A stretch of DNA of 64,000 nt from Legionella_C sp963803545 (GCA_963803545.1 CAWDMX010000001.1:1-64000), one strand, 5' to 3'. Positions 26,878-36,618 are shown, counted from the stretch's first letter. Numbers and translations are program-made. The notes: generated from the letters alone by a model not told the origin.

Positions 26878-27144
26878 TTAAGCTGCCATTGCTTTGATGC
26901 GTGCAATTAAACGGCTTTTAATACGGGCTGCTTTGTTTTTATGAATAAGACCTTTATTAGAAGCTTTATCAATAATCGGTTGTGCTCTAGCAAAAGCCGC
27001 AGTTGCATCGCCTTTTATACCAGTTTCAACAGCTTTTAAAACGTTTTTTACATAGGTGCGGTACATAGAACGTGCACTTGCATTATGTCGACGTAGCTTA
27101 ACGTTCTGACGAGCTCGTTTGATAGCTGATTTAATATTTGCCAC
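26878..27144 (-). CDS. rpsT: 30S ribosomal protein S20
   Basis: Small basic protein that binds 16S rRNA early in 30S assembly. Eighty-eight residues, the normal length, with the standard N-terminus MANIKSAIKRARQNVKLRRH and Lys/Arg-rich helices (SNKGLIHKNKAARIKSRL). It stands alone on the minus strand. Confidence 0.98.
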   Translation of the reverse strand: MANIKSAIKRARQNVKLRRHNASARSMYRTYVKNVLKAVETGIKGDATAAFARAQPIIDKASNKGLIHKNKAARIKSRLIARIKAMAA

Positions 27145-27264
27145 TTAAAAATCTCCACTCAATAAAAACATACAACAAAGACAAGGATAATGCCGGATTA
27201 AGGATTTTTTGTCAATATTTAAATAGAAGATATTCACCGTATCTGTCGATATAAATACTTGTGC

Positions 27265-27921
27265 TTATTCGTATAAATCATCACTAGGGTATTCTATAAC
27301 ACGATGTTTCATTGCTAAATGCGTGAGTTCAACATCATTTTTTATAGATAGTTTTTCAAACATGCGGTAGCGATAGCCGTTAATCGTTTTAGTGCTTAAA
27401 AATAACCTGTCCGCAATGGCCTGAACTTCCATGCCGGCTGTAATCATAAACATTACCTGCATTTCTCGTTCTGATAAAGCATCAAAAGGAGAGTTTTGCG
27501 AGGACTGCAAGCTGTTTATTGCCATTTTTTGAGCAATCTCAGCGCTTAAATAGCGCTCGCCGCTCGCCACCTTCCGAATGGCTGTCGCCATTTCTTGAGC
27601 ACTGGACTCTTTGGTTAAATAGCCCATAGCCCCCAGCTGCAGTACGCGTGAAGGCAACGGTTCAGCACAGAGCGCCGTCACGGCAATTACTTTAATACTG
27701 GGATGCGATTTATTCAAACGACGGGTTACTTCCCAGCCGTCAATTCCCGGCATTTTCATATCCAACAAAACAACGTCCAGGGTGAGGTTTTTGACCATAA
27801 TTAAGGCCTCTTCGCCACTAACCGCTTCACCGATTACATCCATATCCGTTAAGTCTTCTAACAAACGGCGAATGCCCATCCGAACGAGGGCATGATCGTC
27901 AACAATTAATACTCTAATCAA
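27265..27921 (-). CDS. letA: LuxR-type response regulator (LetA/UvrY/GacA)
   Basis: Response regulator of the LetS/LetA (BarA/UvrY, GacS/GacA) system, which in Legionella drives the switch to the transmissive phase through small RNAs and CsrA. Receiver domain 1-120: VDDHALVRMGIRRLLED, phospho-acceptor Asp54 in VVLLDMKMPG, and Lys near 104. C-terminal helix-turn-helix: LSEREMQVMFMI and LSTKTINGYRYRMFEKL. The start is taken as TTG 27921, placed 7 bases after an AAGGAG ribosome-binding site; this gives MIRVLIVDDH and 218 residues, the length of E. coli UvrY. The ATG at 27954 would add 11 unrelated residues. The sensor kinase is not in the window. Confidence 0.92.
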   Translation of the reverse strand: MIRVLIVDDHALVRMGIRRLLEDLTDMDVIGEAVSGEEALIMVKNLTLDVVLLDMKMPGIDGWEVTRRLNKSHPSIKVIAVTALCAEPLPSRVLQLGAMGYLTKESSAQEMATAIRKVASGERYLSAEIAQKMAINSLQSSQNSPFDALSEREMQVMFMITAGMEVQAIADRLFLSTKTINGYRYRMFEKLSIKNDVELTHLAMKHRVIEYPSDDLYE

Positions 27922-28018
27922 ACGATGCTCCTTGACATATTGGTCAATGAACATAAAAGGTTCATTGATAGTAGCAACAGTTTATACGATTTACAATTGA
28001 GGAGATTTAACATAATTT

Positions 28019-28834
28019 TCAGCACGCTAAAATATGAATATTAGGATTGTCAGCATCGACAACAAACAAGGGTGGAAATTCTTTAAGTTGTCTTGCTCGC
28101 TCTAGATAGCTGCCTATTTCTTTAGTTACAAAACCAAATAATTTTTGATAATTATCTATAACAAAATACACGCTTTGCAACTGATCAATACGATACGGGG
28201 TACGAAATACAGCGACCGGCTCAAATAAAACACGTAAGGCAACATCGCTTTCAAGACTGTATACCGTTTCGTTTATTGAGGAAAGAATTCCGCCCCCATA
28301 CGCTCGTAGACCCTCATCGGTTTGTATTAGCCCAAACTCTACTGTAAACCAAAATAAGCGCTGCAACAGGGGCCAGTCGTCTTCGGAAAAAGTTAAAACT
28401 TTTTTAGCGAAATCGCACACAAAATCAGCGTAGACAGGATCAGTAAGCATGGGGCAGTGTCCAAAAAGCTCATGAAATATATCGGGTTCTTGTACGTAAT
28501 TCAATTCCTTTCGTCTACGAATAAAAGTAGCCGCTGGAAATTTTCTATCCGCTAGTAGCGTGAAAAAAGCCCGCGCTGAAATTAATGCATCAACCGCTTG
28601 GACCTGCCAGCCGGTCACCGCTTTCAATTTTTCACTAATCTCAGGTAGCTGTGGAATGGTTTGTGTTAAACCCAGACGCTCTAAACCTGCAATAAAGGTT
28701 TTACAGGCGCGATTAGGCAGCAACGCTTTTTGTCTTTCAAATAAAATACGCCAAGTTTCCTGTTCCTCAGAAGAGTACGGTATAAACCCCCGGCTATCCG
28801 GTTTATGGGAAACATAACGACTAATAAAAGTCAT
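28019..28834 (-). CDS. phhA: phenylalanine 4-hydroxylase
   Basis: Converts phenylalanine to tyrosine with tetrahydropterin and iron; in Legionella it also feeds pyomelanin formation. The iron ligands lie in EPDIFHELFGHCPML (His121, His126), with the downstream Glu in FWFTVEFGLIQ. Length 271 from ATG 28834, which has GAGG upstream; ATG 28846 lacks such a site. Single gene on the minus strand with bioC upstream. Confidence 0.95.
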   Translation of the reverse strand: MTFISRYVSHKPDSRGFIPYSSEEQETWRILFERQKALLPNRACKTFIAGLERLGLTQTIPQLPEISEKLKAVTGWQVQAVDALISARAFFTLLADRKFPAATFIRRRKELNYVQEPDIFHELFGHCPMLTDPVYADFVCDFAKKVLTFSEDDWPLLQRLFWFTVEFGLIQTDEGLRAYGGGILSSINETVYSLESDVALRVLFEPVAVFRTPYRIDQLQSVYFVIDNYQKLFGFVTKEIGSYLERARQLKEFPPLFVVDADNPNIHILAC

Positions 28835-28877
28835 AAGCAGCCTCATTAAAAAAAATTTTTATTAGTATACCCGTATT

Positions 28878-29741
28878 TTACTTAGACTGAGGAGAACGAC
28901 CAATTGCCGTTACTGGAATAGTAATTTCAGTATTGGAACGCTTAGCCGTTGCTTGTTTCCACCCGTGTCCAAAGATCACCTCATACGTAAGTGGGTATTT
29001 ATTATTTTGCACATAGATTTTTTTAAACCGTGATTCTACCTTCTGCCAAGCAAGTCTACCAGTCATCCCTGCATTTCTTTTACTATTAATATTTCGTACG
29101 CCCTGCGCCTTAAGCTTTTGATTCATTTCTAGAAAAGATGAATAGTGTACCGTTAGCCATTGCATATCCACAACAGGGTCGGAAAAACCTTGACCAAGTA
29201 ACACATCCCCTAAATCATGCATATCCATAAAGTAATTTCTATGTTCATAGCAATCAACCTCTTGCCAAGCGTTTTTCAGCTCTACGAAAGTATCCGGGCC
29301 CAAGGTCGAGAATAATAAGCAGCCGTTTACGGTTAAAACCCGGTTAAGCTCTTTCATCAAGCGACTCATTGAACAGGTCCAATGAATCACTTGATTTGAG
29401 AAAATCAAGTCAAAGTGACCCGTCTTAAAAGGAAGTGCTTCCATTGCTGCATTTACAAGCGCGGTTTTGCTCCAATACCACCTCTGCTTTTGTTGGGCTA
29501 CCTTCAACATAGTATGCGATAGGTCTAGTGAAACAATCACCGCCTTGGGGTATTTTTTTTGCAAGGCGGTGCTAAACGAGCCCGTGCCACTACCAAGATC
29601 CAGAATGTAGTGTGGATCAATTTTTAAATAGTCTAGGCGTTCTAACAATCGTGAGCCAATCTCATATTGTACTTTTGCAACAGAATCGTATACTTTAGCT
29701 TGCCTATTAAAAGCATTCTTAACTTCAGTGCTTATTTTCAT
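28878..29741 (-). CDS. bioC: malonyl-ACP O-methyltransferase BioC
   Basis: SAM-dependent methyltransferase that caps malonyl-ACP to begin pimelate and biotin synthesis. The 287-residue protein shows motif I ILDLGSGTGSF, motif II-like VSLDLSHTMLKVA, the BioC-type LIFSNQVIHW stretch, and LLFSTLGPDTFVEL. The N-terminus FNRQAKVYDSVAKVQYEIG is typical. No other bio genes are nearby. It is divergent from comF with 33 bases between starts, so promoters must overlap. Confidence 0.9.
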   Translation of the reverse strand: MKISTEVKNAFNRQAKVYDSVAKVQYEIGSRLLERLDYLKIDPHYILDLGSGTGSFSTALQKKYPKAVIVSLDLSHTMLKVAQQKQRWYWSKTALVNAAMEALPFKTGHFDLIFSNQVIHWTCSMSRLMKELNRVLTVNGCLLFSTLGPDTFVELKNAWQEVDCYEHRNYFMDMHDLGDVLLGQGFSDPVVDMQWLTVHYSSFLEMNQKLKAQGVRNINSKRNAGMTGRLAWQKVESRFKKIYVQNNKYPLTYEVIFGHGWKQATAKRSNTEITIPVTAIGRSPQSK

Positions 29742-29774
29742 AAATAGTTCATTTTTAATGGTTGTTTAGCGCGT

Positions 29775-30470
29775 ATGCGTCACAATACAGCGAGTATAAC
29801 ACAGTGGTTATCATTACCGGCTATTTGCAGCCTATGCAAACAGTATTTTTATGGCAGCAGTGCCCTTTGCAGCCCCTGTATACAAATGATGCCCGTCCTA
29901 TCTTTTGCGTGCACACAGTGCGCAACCCCACTGCCTAATCCCACCCACCGCCTGTGTGGAAATTGTATTGTGCACCCACCGAAATTTGACCGCGTGGTAA
30001 CCGGCTTCCAATTCACGGAACCGCTGCGCTCTTTGGTACATCAATTTAAGTACCACAATGCTCTGTACTTAAAAAAATTTTTAGCACAACTGATGCTCAC
30101 TAATCTACGAGAGAACCCGTTCGACATAGAATGTTTAGTTCCCGTACCGATGCACGCCGCGCGTATTAGGCAACGCGGCTTTAATCCCGCCGTCGAACTT
30201 AGCAAAATTTTGGCAAAAAAATGCGGTGTGCCGCTTGATTTACGATTGTGCAGCAAAACAAATAATACCGAAAATCAAGCCAACTTACGGTATCAAGAGC
30301 GTGTGCGAAATCTCAAAAATTGTTTTACCACCAAACCTAATACCTATCGCCACGTAACGTTGGTGGATGATATCCTCACCACAGGCAGTACCGCGAATGA
30401 ACTCGCCGATGGTCTTAAAGCTTCGGGCGTGACCCAAGTGAGTGTTTGGTGTCTCGCCCGAACCTTTTAG
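29775..30470 (+). CDS. comF: ComF family protein (phosphoribosyltransferase fold)
   Basis: ComF is associated with DNA uptake in competent bacteria. The N-terminus holds zinc-finger-like cysteine pairs (ICSLCKQ, LCSPC, ACTQC, LCGNC), and the C-terminal two thirds form a type I PRTase domain with VPVPMHAARIRQRGFN and the PRPP loop VTLVDDILTTGSTANE. 231 residues is typical. It is divergent from bioC and overlaps the tail of a convergent small gene by 4 bases. Confidence 0.93.
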   Translation: MRHNTASITQWLSLPAICSLCKQYFYGSSALCSPCIQMMPVLSFACTQCATPLPNPTHRLCGNCIVHPPKFDRVVTGFQFTEPLRSLVHQFKYHNALYLKKFLAQLMLTNLRENPFDIECLVPVPMHAARIRQRGFNPAVELSKILAKKCGVPLDLRLCSKTNNTENQANLRYQERVRNLKNCFTTKPNTYRHVTLVDDILTTGSTANELADGLKASGVTQVSVWCLARTF

Positions 30471-30760
30471 TTCTTTTTATTAGACTGCGTATTGTCAATT
30501 ACTAATTGCAATTTGGGTCTGTTGTGGCGTGAGCCCGCTAACTGATGCCCCTGTCGATACACTTCAAAAACACGATATGGTTGAGCCGTAGTGGTATCTA
30601 CAAGTTCTACCTCCTCCCCACAATCGTCCACCAAGGTCACCGAAAAATGAATTTCGCGAAATGTCTCAATATGATATTTTTCCTTAAACAATCGCAAAAC
30701 ACTTAAAAAACTTTCAGCAGCCTCTTCGTTGTTATGTTGCCCTTGAAAAATGATTTCCAT
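30467..30760 (-). CDS. conserved-looking hypothetical protein, 97 residues
   Basis: Function unknown. A compact soluble alpha/beta protein with alternating strands (HFSVTLVDDCGEEVELVD, then YRVFEVYRQGHQL) and no membrane segment. ATG 30760 is chosen because GGAG lies 6-7 bases upstream; the TTG at 30772 overlaps that site. It is placed between comF (convergent) and hemA (divergent). Confidence 0.6.
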   Translation of the reverse strand: MEIIFQGQHNNEEAAESFLSVLRLFKEKYHIETFREIHFSVTLVDDCGEEVELVDTTTAQPYRVFEVYRQGHQLAGSRHNRPKLQLVIDNTQSNKKN

Positions 30761-30896
30761 TAGAAACTCCAATGAGAAGAATCCTATTTATTAGCGACAC
30801 ATTCGAAAATAACTTTATTGTCCTGCCAATCCCTACAATTTACCGGCGTTTTAGGTTACAATTTACAAATTATTCACAAGAGTTTCCAAAACTACT

Positions 30897-32159
30897 ATGG
30901 TGTTTGTTGCCTGTGGGCTAAATCATAAAACCGCACCTATTGAAGTGCGGGAAAAAATTGCTTTGCCGCAAATAATGCAAGACGATTTGCTGCAGCATTT
31001 AATAAGTTTACCGGCTGTAAACGAAGCCGCTATTCTTTCAACCTGCAATCGCACAGAAATTTACTGCGATACAGACGCGCCCAGTGAAATTGTGCCCTGG
31101 CTTGTGCATAAACACGCACCCCTTCTGGATAATTTATTGCCTTATTTCTACAGCTACCAAGGCAACGCTGCAATTCGGCATACCTTACGCGTTGCAAGCG
31201 GTCTTGATTCAATGATGCTCGGCGAACCACAAATTCTTGGCCAGCTTAAGCAAGCCTACCAGCAAGCATGCCTGATAGGCGCCGCCCACACCCGTTTGCG
31301 CCCTACGTTCGACTATATTTTTAGTGCCAGCAAACGGGTACGCCGTCAAAGTGGCATCGGTGCCAACCCTGTTTCCATTGCCTATGCGGCTGTTCAATTA
31401 GTCGGGCAGCTATTCAAAAGCTACGAACCGTTATCGGTGCTGCTAATTGGCGCGGGTGAAACATCGACCCTTGTCGCAAAACATTTGCATAAGCAGGGTG
31501 TGCGAAGTTTCACTATTGCCAGTCGAACCCGTGAAAATGCTGAGCAATTAGCCGCACAATTTAATGGCCAAGCCTTAGCCATTACCGACATTCCACTGTA
31601 TTTAGCGCAATCCGATATTGTTATTTCAGCAACATCCTGCCCCCTACCCTTTATCAACAAAAATGTGGTAGACCACGCGCAGCAATTACGTAACTACAGA
31701 CCTTTATTTTTATTAGACCTATCGGTACCCCGTGATATTGAGGCAGACGTCGCTCAATTAGAAAACGTTCATCTGTACAATATTGATGCGCTCCAAACGA
31801 TGGTTACCAACGGTATGAATCAGCGACGCACAGCCGCCCTACAAGCAGAACAGCTTATTGATGTGGAGCTTGATAACTACGTACGCTGGCACCGCTCTTT
31901 GCTTGCAAAAAATGTAATTTGTGATTACCGTACTCAGATGCAGTCCTTAGCTAAAGTTGAACTAGAACGGGCGCAAGCAAGATTATCATCCGGTTTTAAT
32001 AATGAGATTGTCCTTAATGAATTATGCGACCGACTGGTAAAAAAATTAGTTCACAACCCGACTGTTGGCCTGACCAAAGCGGCCTACGACGGTCGAGAAG
32101 AATTGCTAGACCTAACCCATTATTTATTTAAATTACCCGATGAACCCATACCTCTATGA
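30897..32159 (+). CDS. hemA: glutamyl-tRNA reductase
   Basis: Reduces glutamyl-tRNA to glutamate-1-semialdehyde, the first step of C5 heme synthesis. The catalytic cysteine is Cys50 in ILSTCNRTEIYC. The signature MLGEPQILGQLKQAYQ, the NADPH-binding domain with VLLIGAGETSTLVAKHL, and the C-terminal dimerisation helix are present. 420 residues is normal. It begins the hemA-prfA-prmC operon, a conserved gammaproteobacterial order, and overlaps prfA by 4 bases. Confidence 0.97.
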   Translation: MVFVACGLNHKTAPIEVREKIALPQIMQDDLLQHLISLPAVNEAAILSTCNRTEIYCDTDAPSEIVPWLVHKHAPLLDNLLPYFYSYQGNAAIRHTLRVASGLDSMMLGEPQILGQLKQAYQQACLIGAAHTRLRPTFDYIFSASKRVRRQSGIGANPVSIAYAAVQLVGQLFKSYEPLSVLLIGAGETSTLVAKHLHKQGVRSFTIASRTRENAEQLAAQFNGQALAITDIPLYLAQSDIVISATSCPLPFINKNVVDHAQQLRNYRPLFLLDLSVPRDIEADVAQLENVHLYNIDALQTMVTNGMNQRRTAALQAEQLIDVELDNYVRWHRSLLAKNVICDYRTQMQSLAKVELERAQARLSSGFNNEIVLNELCDRLVKKLVHNPTVGLTKAAYDGREELLDLTHYLFKLPDEPIPL

Positions 32160-33244
32160 AAAAATCACTCGAAACAAAATTGCAGCAGATGCTAGAACGC
32201 TTTCAAGAAATTGGTAGGCTTTTAACCGAAGCATCGGTCATCAATAATCAAAACCAATTTAGAACACTTTCTAAAGAATACGCTCAATTGGAATCAGTCG
32301 CCTCCTGCTACGAGCGCTATTGCACAGCACAAGACTCCATTCATTCCTTACAAGAGATGATTGAACACGAAGACGCTGATTTGAAAGAAATGGCGCAAGA
32401 AGAGATGGGCAGCGCGCGCGCCCTCGTTGCCACTCTTGATGAGCAGTTGCAGTGGCATTTAATTCCAAAAGATCCCGACGACGATCGTAATATTTACCTT
32501 GAAGTGCGCGCAGGAACAGGCGGCGACGAAGCGGCTATTTTTGCCGGGGATTTATTTCGTATGTATTGTCGCTACGCTGAAAACCAAGGCTGGCAGGTAG
32601 AAATGGTTAGCGCCAACCACGGAGAGCATGGCGGGTTCAAAGAAGTAATTGCTAAAATCAGCGGCAATGCCGTGTACTCCCAACTGAAGTTTGAATCAGG
32701 AGCACACCGCGTTCAGCGCGTTCCAGAAACAGAATCGCAGGGGCGTGTACACACCTCCGCGTGCACGGTAGCTATAATGCCGGAAGTAGATGAAATTGAT
32801 GAAATTGAAATTAACTCCGAAGACCTGCGTGTAGATACCTATCGTTCTTCGGGTGCCGGGGGACAGCATGTCAATAAAACCGACTCGGCTATCCGCTTAA
32901 CGCATTTACCAACAGGGGTGGTGGTCGAATGTCAGGACGAACGTTCGCAACATAAAAACAGAGCCAAAGCGATGGCTTTATTAAAAACACGACTACTGGA
33001 TGCCGAACAAAGCAAGCAACGCCAACAGCAAGCCCAAACGCGCAAATCCCTGGTGGGTTCAGGCGACCGGTCGGAGCGAATTCGCACCTACAATTTTCCG
33101 CAAGGACGTCTCACGGACCACCGGATTAACCTCACCCTCTATCAATTAGCCGATATTGTAGAGGGCTCGTTAAATGGCGTAATTGATGCGTTGAAACGTG
33201 AGCATCACGCCCAATTACTAGCCGAGTTAGGACGCCATGATTGA
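32156..33244 (+). CDS. prfA: peptide chain release factor 1
   Basis: Reads UAA and UAG and triggers peptide release. The catalytic GGQ lies in RSSGAGGQHVNKTDSA near residue 230-240; the codon-recognition region (HRVQRVPETESQGRVHTS) with its PxT-type tripeptide PET precedes it. 362 residues is standard. The start overlaps hemA (ATGA) and the end overlaps prmC by 8 bases; PrmC methylates the GGQ glutamine of this product. Confidence 0.97.
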   Translation: MKKSLETKLQQMLERFQEIGRLLTEASVINNQNQFRTLSKEYAQLESVASCYERYCTAQDSIHSLQEMIEHEDADLKEMAQEEMGSARALVATLDEQLQWHLIPKDPDDDRNIYLEVRAGTGGDEAAIFAGDLFRMYCRYAENQGWQVEMVSANHGEHGGFKEVIAKISGNAVYSQLKFESGAHRVQRVPETESQGRVHTSACTVAIMPEVDEIDEIEINSEDLRVDTYRSSGAGGQHVNKTDSAIRLTHLPTGVVVECQDERSQHKNRAKAMALLKTRLLDAEQSKQRQQQAQTRKSLVGSGDRSERIRTYNFPQGRLTDHRINLTLYQLADIVEGSLNGVIDALKREHHAQLLAELGRHD

Positions 33245-34079
33245 ACTTAAGCGCGCCCTAAATCTTGCTATAGGCCAATTAGAACCGTACTCCGAGTCCG
33301 CGCGCATTGATGCGGAAGTACTCCTGGCGCACGTGCTTGATAAAACACGCACCTACTTGTACGCCCATCCCGAGGTGTCTCTAACCTCCGAGGATTTTTT
33401 TGCCTTTGAACAACTTGTTACCCGCCGTTCTTTAGGCATGCCGGTTGCCTATATCCTAGGTACGCGCGAGTTCTGGTCGCTGCCCATTCAAGTCAATAAT
33501 AAAACCCTGATCCCTCGACCTGAAACAGAGTTGCTGGTCGAGCTCACCTTAAGCTTAGTTCACCATCAGCACGAGGCGCGTGTTCTTGATTTAGGCACAG
33601 GAAGCGGCGCAATAGCTTTAGCACTTGCAAAAGAACGCATCGACTGGCAAATTACAGCCTGTGACTGCAGCGCAGAGGCGTTGCAAACCGCTAAAAACAA
33701 CGCGCAACACCTTGGTTTTTATAACATATCTTTTTGTAAGTCCGATTGGTTTTCAGAGTTAGACGACGGCGACACCTATCACGCCATTGTTTCCAACCCA
33801 CCTTACATTGCCGCTAACGATCCCTATTTGAGCTGTGGTGATATCCGCTTTGAACCTCAAATTGCGTTAGTTGCCGGTAAGCAAGGGTTTGCAGCGCTTG
33901 AGCATATTATTCAAAATAGCTTCTCACGCTTAAAAAAAGAAGGCGTCTTACTATTGGAACACGGGTACGAACAGAAAGCCGCCGTTTCCTCCATGTTAAA
34001 CGCTTATGGATATTACGACGTACAATGCTGGCCGGATATACAAGGACATGATAGGGTCAGTACGGCAAAGAAACTGTAG
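33237..34079 (+). CDS. prmC: release factor glutamine methyltransferase
   Basis: Methylates the GGQ glutamine of release factors. Motif I VLDLGTGSGAIALALA and the substrate-binding NPPY motif (IVSNPPYIAANDPYL) are present. 280 residues. Third gene of hemA-prfA-prmC. Confidence 0.96.
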   Translation: MIELKRALNLAIGQLEPYSESARIDAEVLLAHVLDKTRTYLYAHPEVSLTSEDFFAFEQLVTRRSLGMPVAYILGTREFWSLPIQVNNKTLIPRPETELLVELTLSLVHHQHEARVLDLGTGSGAIALALAKERIDWQITACDCSAEALQTAKNNAQHLGFYNISFCKSDWFSELDDGDTYHAIVSNPPYIAANDPYLSCGDIRFEPQIALVAGKQGFAALEHIIQNSFSRLKKEGVLLLEHGYEQKAAVSSMLNAYGYYDVQCWPDIQGHDRVSTAKKL

Positions 34080-34092
34080 CTTTACTCTATCT

Positions 34093-34114
34093 CCCGTAAT
34101 CCGAGTACGGGTTT
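34093..34114 (+). terminator. weak terminator after prmC
   Basis: CCCGTA and TACGGG pair around a 7-base loop and are followed by only three Ts. It is positioned 13 bases after the prmC stop. Confidence 0.4.
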
Positions 34115-34239
34115 GATAAATGCTCGAGGAGGAATATTATTCCATTTCAGTAATTATTATTTGTAAACAATACTGCTATACTATTTTATAAAAAATGGCA
34201 GCTGTAGCTTGTGCCTTAACTTAATGAGAGTAGAAAATC

Positions 34240-34671
34240 GTGAACAATAATACCGTTGGTAATATGGGAATCCCTCACTACGAAGAGCTTCCTGGTGAAG
34301 AATATATGAGCGAACAACAATTGGCTCATATTAGAGAAATATTATTAGCTTGGCGTTTGTCTTTAATGCAAAAAGTGGATACGACGGTTTCTCACATGAA
34401 AGACGACGCCGCCAACTTTCCCGATCCGTCTGACCGAGCCAGTCAAGAAGAAGAGTTTAGCCTAGAGTTGCGCACGCGTGATCGAGAACGCCGACTTATT
34501 AAAAAGATTGAAGATGGTCTTGAGCGAATTCGCGACGACGACTTTGGCTATTGCGAAGCCTGCGGTGTTGAAATAGGTTTGCGTCGCCTAGAAGCCCGCC
34601 CCACAGCGACCCTATGTATTGACTGCAAAACCCTTTCTGAAATTAAAGAAAAACAAAATCAAGGTAGTTAG
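34240..34671 (+). CDS. dksA: RNA polymerase-binding transcription factor DksA
   Basis: Partner of ppGpp at RNA polymerase, important for stringent and growth-phase control. The coiled-coil tip motif is in NFPDPSDRASQEE (Asp62, Asp65, Ala67). The zinc site is Cys105, Cys108, Cys126 and Cys129 in YCEACGVEIG and LCIDCK. 143 residues from a GTG start at 34240; the in-frame ATG at 34264 is an alternative. Monocistronic, with its own terminator. Confidence 0.95.
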   Translation: MNNNTVGNMGIPHYEELPGEEYMSEQQLAHIREILLAWRLSLMQKVDTTVSHMKDDAANFPDPSDRASQEEEFSLELRTRDRERRLIKKIEDGLERIRDDDFGYCEACGVEIGLRRLEARPTATLCIDCKTLSEIKEKQNQGS

Positions 34672-34691
34672 TCGCGCTCGCGCTGCTAAAG

Positions 34692-34724
34692 GTCTGGCCT
34701 TTGAATTTAGGCCAGACGGTTTTT
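34692..34724 (+). terminator. intrinsic terminator after dksA
   Basis: GTCTGGCC (34692-34699) pairs with GGCCAGAC (34710-34717), followed by GG and five Ts, 20 bases past the dksA stop. Confidence 0.82.
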
Positions 34725-34806
34725 AAAGCTATCGCCCCGCTAATACAGCCGGTAGTGATACTTTTAAATTAGCCGTCCAACCTTCGTCAACAACGCTCTA
34801 TTGCTT

Positions 34807-34974
34807 TTATTTTTTGAAAGAGCTGGGAGCTAACTCCACTTTATTTTCTCGTAGATTATCAATTAATGACGCTTTATACGTAAAATGCTTGCCCGAACGT
34901 TTGTTTAACGCTTGATGCGTTGCAAAAAAACTTATGCCTGCTGATAAAAGCCCCATGCTTACCTGTTTTATCAT
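34807..34974 (-). CDS. small hypothetical protein with N-terminal hydrophobic segment
   Basis: A 55-residue frame from ATG 34974, which has AAGGGA upstream; the longer frame from 35010 covers that site. The N-terminus MIKQVSMGLLSAGISFFATH is a short hydrophobic stretch that could be an inefficient signal or a membrane anchor; the rest is basic. Unknown function. Located downstream of waaA on the same strand. Confidence 0.45.
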   Translation of the reverse strand: MIKQVSMGLLSAGISFFATHQALNKRSGKHFTYKASLIDNLRENKVELAPSSFKK

Positions 34975-35084
34975 TTTGAGTCCCTTAAATTTTGAAACCT
35001 GCTTATACATTTAAAATTATAGAATTAAACCAATTGAGTAGTACATTCTAAAAACAGCCCCCAATTTTATTATAACTTACGAAA

Positions 35085-36353
35085 CTATAAAAATTGCTCA
35101 ATTATTTTGGCGTACTTACCATTTACACCGCGCATGCTTAGTAGCAGCTCTAACGCTTGGTCTACAATCTCCTTTTTTTGTTGTGGCTGGTGATGCAACA
35201 ACGCTATTTTATCAAGTAATTGCTGCGCATTTTCAGCTGTAAACATAAGCTTGCGTTCAATAAAAGGGCGACAGACGGGGTCAATATTCGCAGTATACTT
35301 TCCCAGGAAAACAGGCACTTTTGCCGCAACAGCCTCCAGAACATTGTGTCCGCCCACAGGCACGAGGCTACCGCCCACGAACGCGTAATCGGCAATTGCA
35401 TAAAATTGAGTTAGCTCTCCCAAGCTGTCGATAATCACGATGGACGTTTCTCTGGTAATTAATTCGGGAGCACTTCGTTTTTCACTAACAAAACCAGCCG
35501 CTTTGGCGCATTGACGAATAGCCGCTACCCGGTTTAAATGACGCGGTGCTATCAGCATCACTACACCGGGGATTGCCTCTTGCAGCGTTGAGAAGTGCGC
35601 GATAATTTGCGACTCTTCATCCTCATGGGTGCTCGCAAGCAAAAAGGTAGGGCGCGCGCGTCCCCATTGCTGCTTTAACGTCTGCAAATCAGACGAGTCA
35701 TTCGTGCACGCTTCACTATCCAATTTACTGGAACCTACAACAATAAGCTTTGAAGCCTCAGCTCCAACGTTTAAAAAACGGGCGTTATCGACCGTGCTTT
35801 GCGTCAGAATTAAAGAAAATTTTAAAAATAATGGCTTGAAAAAAAATTGCGCCTTTAAATAGCCTTTATACGATTTTTCCGACAAACAAGCGTTCGCAAG
35901 AATCAAGGGAATAAAGGCTTTTTCTGCCTGACAAATAAGGTTGGGCCAAATTTCCGTCTCAAAAATTACCGCTACTTTGGGTTGATAGGCGCGCATGAAC
36001 CGCCGCATAGCACCGGACAGGTCGTAAGGTAAATACCGATGGATGAGATTGATATGGCCGTGTTTTTCTATTTGCCGGGCGCCGGAAGGCGTTGTTGTCG
36101 TAACTAAAACCGTCCTGCCCTCCTTTAGCCATATATTTAGAAGAGGTAGAGCGGCATTGACTTCACCTAAAGAAACAACATGGAGCCAAATATCAAGAGG
36201 CCACGAGCGGTGCGGTTGAATGCAAAAACGTTCTTTAATTCGCGTTCGGTAGGCTTTGTCCTTCCAACTTTTTGCTAGTAATCGAAAAAAAAGCCAAGGG
36301 CTTAGCGCCCGCATTAATAATGAATAAAGTAACAACGGAATGTTTCCAAACAA
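35085..36353 (-). CDS. waaA: Kdo transferase WaaA
   Basis: Transfers Kdo from CMP-Kdo to lipid A precursor at the inner membrane. The 422-residue protein has an N-terminal membrane-associated segment, the acceptor-side WLHVVSLGEVNAALPLL (usually with SxGE), VTTTTPSGA, and the C-terminal GT30 donor site FVGGSLVPVGGHNVLEA. Together with kdsB (CMP-Kdo synthesis) and kdoO (Kdo hydroxylation), three Kdo steps are encoded in this window. Confidence 0.95.
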   Translation of the reverse strand: MFGNIPLLLYSLLMRALSPWLFFRLLAKSWKDKAYRTRIKERFCIQPHRSWPLDIWLHVVSLGEVNAALPLLNIWLKEGRTVLVTTTTPSGARQIEKHGHINLIHRYLPYDLSGAMRRFMRAYQPKVAVIFETEIWPNLICQAEKAFIPLILANACLSEKSYKGYLKAQFFFKPLFLKFSLILTQSTVDNARFLNVGAEASKLIVVGSSKLDSEACTNDSSDLQTLKQQWGRARPTFLLASTHEDEESQIIAHFSTLQEAIPGVVMLIAPRHLNRVAAIRQCAKAAGFVSEKRSAPELITRETSIVIIDSLGELTQFYAIADYAFVGGSLVPVGGHNVLEAVAAKVPVFLGKYTANIDPVCRPFIERKLMFTAENAQQLLDKIALLHHQPQQKKEIVDQALELLLSMRGVNGKYAKIIEQFL

Positions 36354-36618
36354 ATGATTAGAGTATATCTCACTTGGCTGTAAATATACGCGATTTTACC
36401 TAATTTCAAAAAAATTCTGCAATAATAGTATTGAATTATTTTTTATAAACGGCACCGGAACCTGTTAAACTCAAATTCGGATAGGATTTTTTCCGATTGG
36501 CTTTATAATCAAGCTTTGCCCGAGTTACTGCAATCCGCTTAAAGTGCTTGGATAATGCTGTTTGATGCACGATGCTCCTTAAGCCCTTTCGATATTCAAT
36601 TATAAATCAGGAACAACT

